Assembly (NCBI GenBank): GCA_019419545.1
Contig: DXZT01000021.1
Location: 10,719-36,768, forward strand
DNA: 26,050 nucleotides
Reading direction: 5' to 3'
Source: Collinsella sp.
GTDB taxonomy: Bacteria; Actinomycetota; Coriobacteriia; Coriobacteriales; Coriobacteriaceae
The position numbers and the translations under genes are program-made. The notes under the pieces were generated by a model. It searched no databases and was not told the origin of the DNA. It saw only the letters and a list, made by a program, of their open reading frames with translations. This document shows positions 23,301 to 26,050 of this stretch, piece after piece (the stretch's first letter is position 1; the number at the start of each line of letters is the position of its first letter).

Positions 23301-23507
23301 TTGGGAAGCTGCTATGCGACCCAGGCATATGGCGGAAGGGTCTATCGAACCTACACCAATTCCCATACCGTCGTTCTTAGGGGCTTTAATCGTTCCCTGG
23401 GTACCGTTTACATTGCTGATTCACTCGCTGGCTATGTCTCTAACTCTGCCCAGCGCATTGCTTCGTTATACTCGCAACGAGGGGCACAGGCGGTTGTCCT
23501 TAAGTAG
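20370..23507 (+). CDS. Secreted ChW-repeat protein with C-terminal C39-like cysteine peptidase domain
   Basis: The 1045-residue protein has a signal peptide (about 1-35), an Ala/Gln/Glu/Gly-rich linker (35-78), 14 ChW (clostridial hydrophobic, conserved Trp) units (about 80-845) and a peptidase C39-like domain (about 855-1045). The ChW units fall into triplets: units 1-2, 4-5, 9-10 and 12-13 are of the form AHVSNxGW...AGTTGQ; every third unit reads YDVWYRVHxxxxGWLGWA..KG; units 7-8 are degenerate. The peptidase domain has C874 (PTGCESVALTNAL), H999 (SHTVVLRGFN) and D1017 (VYIADSLAG), a plausible catalytic triad. Nucleotides about 20395-22915 are extremely G+C-rich with almost only C/G-ending codons; the peptidase part is not. 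It is likely a cell-surface or secreted protein; ligand and substrate unknown. Confidence 0.87.
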   Translation: MKCSMKRVSGAAAVLAVAVALALCGPAAYVAPAAAGDTQPLPGEAQPAGGESGAQDEAAQAETAQADGGQAEAAQSDGATAVSLSYSAHVSNIGWMGAVAGGETAGTTGRGLPLEALRLVLSDASTGEPLGADALSVEAHVSGVGWQAAVGNGGTAGTTGQARAVEALRVRLSAGLSERYTVWYRVHSAEFGWLGWACDGADAGSAGYGRAVQAVQVAVLPKGDPAPGDTSTPFVDRSSEPPSVSYRAHVAGIGWQGAVSDGAVAGTTGQGRALEALSGSVSWYGHGSSSLEVRAHVSNVGWQGWTSGAAGTTGRSLAVEALQFRLSGEAASSYDVWYRVHCADYGWLGWAKDGASAGTVGLSKAVQAVQVVLVPKGGSAPGPAGGAFRGAGERLSGSALSVSGSPAGSSFSGGVLTLGSERGPVLGSVAATVDNLESDGSVGYRGLLLGSGWQAESSFDGAQLVATGGGLQLKAVRFGLSGGLAERYDVWYRSCDSARGWTGWASSGEPSGVESGASGLTAVQVALVAKGGAAPGPTEGAFVSGAASGPALVLQGHVAERGWLQAVGGGEDVGTTGRGLALQAVRAYLEGAGEGSSVSVAAHVAGIGWQDAASAPSYAGTVGQGRAVQAVRVSLSGPVSDSYDVWYRVHAAGYGWLGWAKDGEAAGTEGLGVQAEALQVVLVEKGGDAPSSGAPAELSVPSLSLRAHVSGVGWQAAVGNGGTAGTTGQSRAVEAIAAEVSSPVSGGLSYSAHVSGVGWQDEVSGGAVAGTTGQGRAVECVKMRLTGGLSEYYDVWYRAYVQDYGWLGWASDGARAGTTGIGYRVEALQVRILAKGSAAPGPTEGAYRDRPLHPNSVVLNVPCTMQNPELPTGCESVALTNALNYYGFGLGKTVIADAYMPKSSWDFVTAFWGNPHSASNGNCISAPGLTNTANSFLISRGSSLRAYDVTGTGFYDLYSYLEAGHPAIIWSTIGMQNLGSCYATQAYGGRVYRTYTNSHTVVLRGFNRSLGTVYIADSLAGYVSNSAQRIASLYSQRGAQAVVLK
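20767..21056 (+). repeat. 290-bp tract shared with the second ChW gene (copy A)
   Basis: This tract aligns without gaps to 24001-24290 (constant offset 3234) with 286 of 290 positions identical; the last 259 are all identical. It covers ChW units 2 and 3 of the first gene. Its base composition matches its surroundings here, so this gene is the likely donor. Confidence 0.95.
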
Positions 23508-23537
23508 ATTCGTTTATTGATGAAGGAAGGTGGAATC

Positions 23538-25997
23538 GTGAGACGTCTCTTTGATGTGTCCGTTTCTATTCTCATGGCTGCTATGTTGCTCATGAGTCAA
23601 TCATGGGCCGTGACTGCTGCATATGCTGATTATTCAGTTAACGGATCTACTGACTCAACTAATTTGAATTCTGATTTGAATTCTGAAGACTCGAACGCTA
23701 TTGATGATGGTTCAGACTCTGAAGGACAAGAGTCGAATGCGTCCCCTGTTGTTAACGAGTCCCAAGACACGCAACAGGGTTCATCCGAAGATAGAAGCGA
23801 GGTCGTTGCTGACGATTCTGCCGTAAGCAATCAGCTGACCGTCAAAAACGTAAGTGTTTCTGCCCATGTTCAGAATATCGGCTGGATGGATCCGGTTGGT
23901 TCGGGTAAGGTTGCCGGAACGACGGGTAGGGGCCTTAATCTCGAGGCGCTCAGAATCTCACTCGAAGTGGATGGAGCAACCTCTCAAGAGCAGGTTGCAA
24001 ACGCCTTGTCCGTCGAGGCCCACGTCTCCAACGTCGGCTGGCAGGCCGCCGTCGGCAACGGCGGCACCGCCGGCACCACCGGCCAGGCCCGCGCCGTCGA
24101 GGCCCTGAGGGTCAGGTTGTCCGCGGGCCTGTCGGAGCGCTACACCGTCTGGTACCGCGTCCACTCCGCCGAGTTCGGGTGGCTCGGCTGGGCGTGCGAC
24201 GGCGCCGACGCCGGCTCGGCGGGCTACGGCCGCGCCGTCCAGGCCGTCCAGGTCGCGGTCCTGCCCAAGGGCGACCCCGCCCCGGGCGACGCTACCTGTC
24301 CTTTTAAGAACCGTAGCGATGATCCCGCTTCGATTTCCGTTCGCTCGCATACATCGAATATTGGCTGGATGTCTCCCGTAGGTGGCGGATCTGTTGCTGG
24401 GACAACTGGTAGGGGCCTTCCCATGGAGGCTCTTGAAGCCCAGCTTGGCTGGTATGGCCACTCGGGTTCTATTGAGCTTCGTGGTCATGTCTCGAATGTT
24501 GGCTGGCAGCAGTGGTCTAAGGGGCACTGCGGTACGACTGGAAAGTCTCAGCGCCTCGAGGCCGTCCAGATTCGCTTGACCGGCGAGGCGGCAGATAAAT
24601 ATGACATTTGGTATTGCGCTCATGTGTCAGGCATAGGCTGGCTCGATTGGGCCTGTAATGGTGCTGCCGCTGGTTCTGCCGGTAAGGGCAGGGCTATTGA
24701 AGCGGTCAAAGTGGTTCTCGTGGAGAAAGGCGGAGCGGCGCCCGGCTCTTCGGCCAAGGTCTTCATTGGCGATCAAGATGCTGTTACGGTTTCCGGATCG
24801 GCCGTTTCTGGGGAGAGTCTTGGATCCTCTTCTGGTAAAAAGGCCACGATTGGAGACAAGGGCGCTAAGCTGATCAGCTCTATTGCCTTAAGCGTTGCTG
24901 GCCAAACTGATGATGGATCGATTTCCTATGCTGTTATGGATGCATATTCAGGCTGGGGCGCTTCTTCATCGGATGGTGGCGCTGCCAAGGCTGTATCCGG
25001 CGCCCCCATAAAAGCGATAAAAATGTCGTTGAGCGGTCAACTCGCTGCCAATTATGACATCTGGTATCGAGTATGCGATTCCGGTAATGGCTGGACTGGC
25101 TGGGCATCAAATGGTCAGGCATGTGGCGTTTCTGGTGGTTCTTCCGGTTTGTGCGGCATCGATGTTGCACTTGTAAATGAAGGTCAGTCTTCGCCTGGCT
25201 CCTCTGCCAATGCATTTATCGAAACGCCTGGAATCGGTCTTGTATCTCAGGCTCACGTTGCTTCTGCGGGCTGGCTGGCTCCCGTTGGTAACGGTGAAAC
25301 CGCGGGTCAGACGGGTATGTCTCGTTCCCTGCAAGCGCTGTATGTTGCGACGCAAGGCATCGATGCCTCAGTTGAAGTGTCGGCACATGTTGCGAATATC
25401 GGCTGGCAGCCATACGTCTCGGGTGCTTTCTATGCTGGCACTGTTGGCAAGGGCCTCGCAATTCAGGCGGTTAAATTAAGGCTCACTGGCAACGACTCGT
25501 CAAAATACAATATTTACTACCGTATTCATGCGGCGGATTATGGTTGGCTTGGTTGGGCTAAAAATGACGCCGCAGCTGGCACCGTTGGGCTGTCTAAGCA
25601 GGCCGAGGCAATTCAAATTAAGTTGGTTGCCAAGGGTTCGTCCGACGCTCCCGTTCAAGATCATGCTGCGTTGATCCAGCTTCCTGGGCTATCCGCTAAG
25701 GCAAATTGCTCCGGTCTTGGCTGGCAAGCGTCTGTTGGCAATGGCGGTGTTGCCGGAACGGTTGGGCAGAACCGTGCCATGGAGGCAATGCAACTGTCCC
25801 TTTCCGATAGTTCCATGAACGGTGGCATTTCGTATTCCGCCCACGTATCCAATATCGGCTGGCAATCTGCTGTCTCAGATGGAGCCACAGCGGGAACCAT
25901 TGGACAGGGACAACAAATCCAAGCTGTGAAGATTAATTTGACTGGTGACGTTTCGAATTACTTTGATGTCTGGTATCGCGTCCACGTGTCAAATTAG
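23538..25997 (+). CDS. Secreted ChW-repeat protein, truncated paralogue without peptidase domain
   Basis: The 819-residue protein (GTG start, chosen for the AAGGAAGG ribosome site) has a signal peptide (about 1-31, ending AYA), a Ser/Asp/Asn-rich linker (31-105) and ChW units that match those of the preceding gene one for one, including the degenerate units 7-8. The 14th unit stops after FDVWYRVHVSN, before its GWLGWA core, and no C39 domain follows. Codon use is mixed and moderate in G+C except in 24001-24290. It lies 30 nt after the first ChW gene and is probably cotranscribed. The truncation may make it a non-enzymatic surface binder or a gene in decay. The frame itself is intact. Confidence 0.85.
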   Translation: MRRLFDVSVSILMAAMLLMSQSWAVTAAYADYSVNGSTDSTNLNSDLNSEDSNAIDDGSDSEGQESNASPVVNESQDTQQGSSEDRSEVVADDSAVSNQLTVKNVSVSAHVQNIGWMDPVGSGKVAGTTGRGLNLEALRISLEVDGATSQEQVANALSVEAHVSNVGWQAAVGNGGTAGTTGQARAVEALRVRLSAGLSERYTVWYRVHSAEFGWLGWACDGADAGSAGYGRAVQAVQVAVLPKGDPAPGDATCPFKNRSDDPASISVRSHTSNIGWMSPVGGGSVAGTTGRGLPMEALEAQLGWYGHSGSIELRGHVSNVGWQQWSKGHCGTTGKSQRLEAVQIRLTGEAADKYDIWYCAHVSGIGWLDWACNGAAAGSAGKGRAIEAVKVVLVEKGGAAPGSSAKVFIGDQDAVTVSGSAVSGESLGSSSGKKATIGDKGAKLISSIALSVAGQTDDGSISYAVMDAYSGWGASSSDGGAAKAVSGAPIKAIKMSLSGQLAANYDIWYRVCDSGNGWTGWASNGQACGVSGGSSGLCGIDVALVNEGQSSPGSSANAFIETPGIGLVSQAHVASAGWLAPVGNGETAGQTGMSRSLQALYVATQGIDASVEVSAHVANIGWQPYVSGAFYAGTVGKGLAIQAVKLRLTGNDSSKYNIYYRIHAADYGWLGWAKNDAAAGTVGLSKQAEAIQIKLVAKGSSDAPVQDHAALIQLPGLSAKANCSGLGWQASVGNGGVAGTVGQNRAMEAMQLSLSDSSMNGGISYSAHVSNIGWQSAVSDGATAGTIGQGQQIQAVKINLTGDVSNYFDVWYRVHVSN
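24001..24290 (+). repeat. 290-bp tract shared with the first ChW gene (copy B)
   Basis: This tract is nearly identical to 20767-21056 and stands out as a GC-rich island in an otherwise moderate-G+C gene; the sequence on both sides diverges at once at DNA level while the protein alignment continues. It is the likely recipient of a gene-conversion event. Confidence 0.95.
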
Positions 25998-26050
25998 GGG
26001 GTGCGGACGATTTCTTGGACCGCGCCTAGGCGTATCCAAGCTTCCTGCGG
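25994..26050 (-). CDS. Possible C-terminal end of a convergent gene
   Basis: On the minus strand an open frame enters from the right edge and ends with TAA at 25994-25996. Its last 18 residues are PQEAWIRLGAVQEIVRTP, which look like a normal protein end. It would overlap the stop of the truncated ChW gene. The stretch is too short to assign or be sure it is coding. Confidence 0.3.
   Translation of the reverse strand, partial: PQEAWIRLGAVQEIVRTP

Overview
The window looks like the chromosome of a gut actinobacterium of the class Coriobacteriia, most likely Collinsella or a close relative. This is inferred from the moderately high G+C content, a compact suf operon in the order sufC-sufB-sufD-sufS-sufU with a divergent Rrf2-type regulator, the GGGtGRT/NifU-like gene pair, and large secreted ChW-repeat proteins. 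No database search was possible, so the genus is an inference.

Layout. 1-234: two tandem tRNA-Lys(CTT) genes (the first lacks its first 3 bases) and their terminator. 276-1136 (-): a DinD-like protein. 1298-2824 (-): an FAD-dependent oxidoreductase of the fumarate reductase/L-aspartate oxidase flavoprotein superfamily. 3081-4838 (-): a two-gene unit of a NifU/IscU-like scaffold protein and a GGGtGRT protein, closed by a strong terminator. 5242-6042 (+): a REP-associated (Y1/HUH-type) transposase with an altered metal motif. 6108-11353 (-): the sufCBDSU Fe-S cluster assembly operon, with tightly overlapping genes. 11578-12009 (+): a divergent IscR-like Rrf2 regulator with three cysteines. 12149-13912 (+): a secreted lysozyme-like surface protein with a sortase-type C-terminus. 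14115-15911 (+): an AAA-ATPase-like/PD-(D/E)XK family protein with a degenerate nuclease end. 15936-19361 (-): a surface-polysaccharide cluster (two GT2 glycosyltransferases and a membrane acyltransferase). 19403-20233 (+): the 5'-truncated, decayed remnant of an AAA ATPase. 20370-25997 (+): two tandem secreted ChW-repeat proteins; the first ends in a C39-like cysteine peptidase domain and the second stops inside its 14th repeat.

How the genes work together. In the suf block, SufS takes sulfur from cysteine, SufU accepts and relays it, and SufBCD is the scaffold on which Fe-S clusters are built; the Rrf2 protein, whose three cysteines could themselves hold a cluster, probably controls the divergent promoter. 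The NifU-like/GGGtGRT pair may be a second Fe-S-related module. The right half of the window is devoted to the cell surface: a wall-anchored hydrolase-like protein, polysaccharide synthesis, and the ChW proteins.

Most interesting points. (1) The two ChW genes have the same 14-unit plan but very different base composition, share a 290-bp tract with 286 identical positions (a recent gene-conversion signature), and differ in that the second has lost its C-terminus. (2) A family of palindromic repeats (GGGACAAA, 15 nt, TGTCCC) occurs at the distal end of the suf operon next to the transposase gene and twice in front of the Rrf2 gene. (3) The transposase has HVD in place of the HUH motif. (4) The leader of the transposase gene holds two interlocking 7-bp stems.
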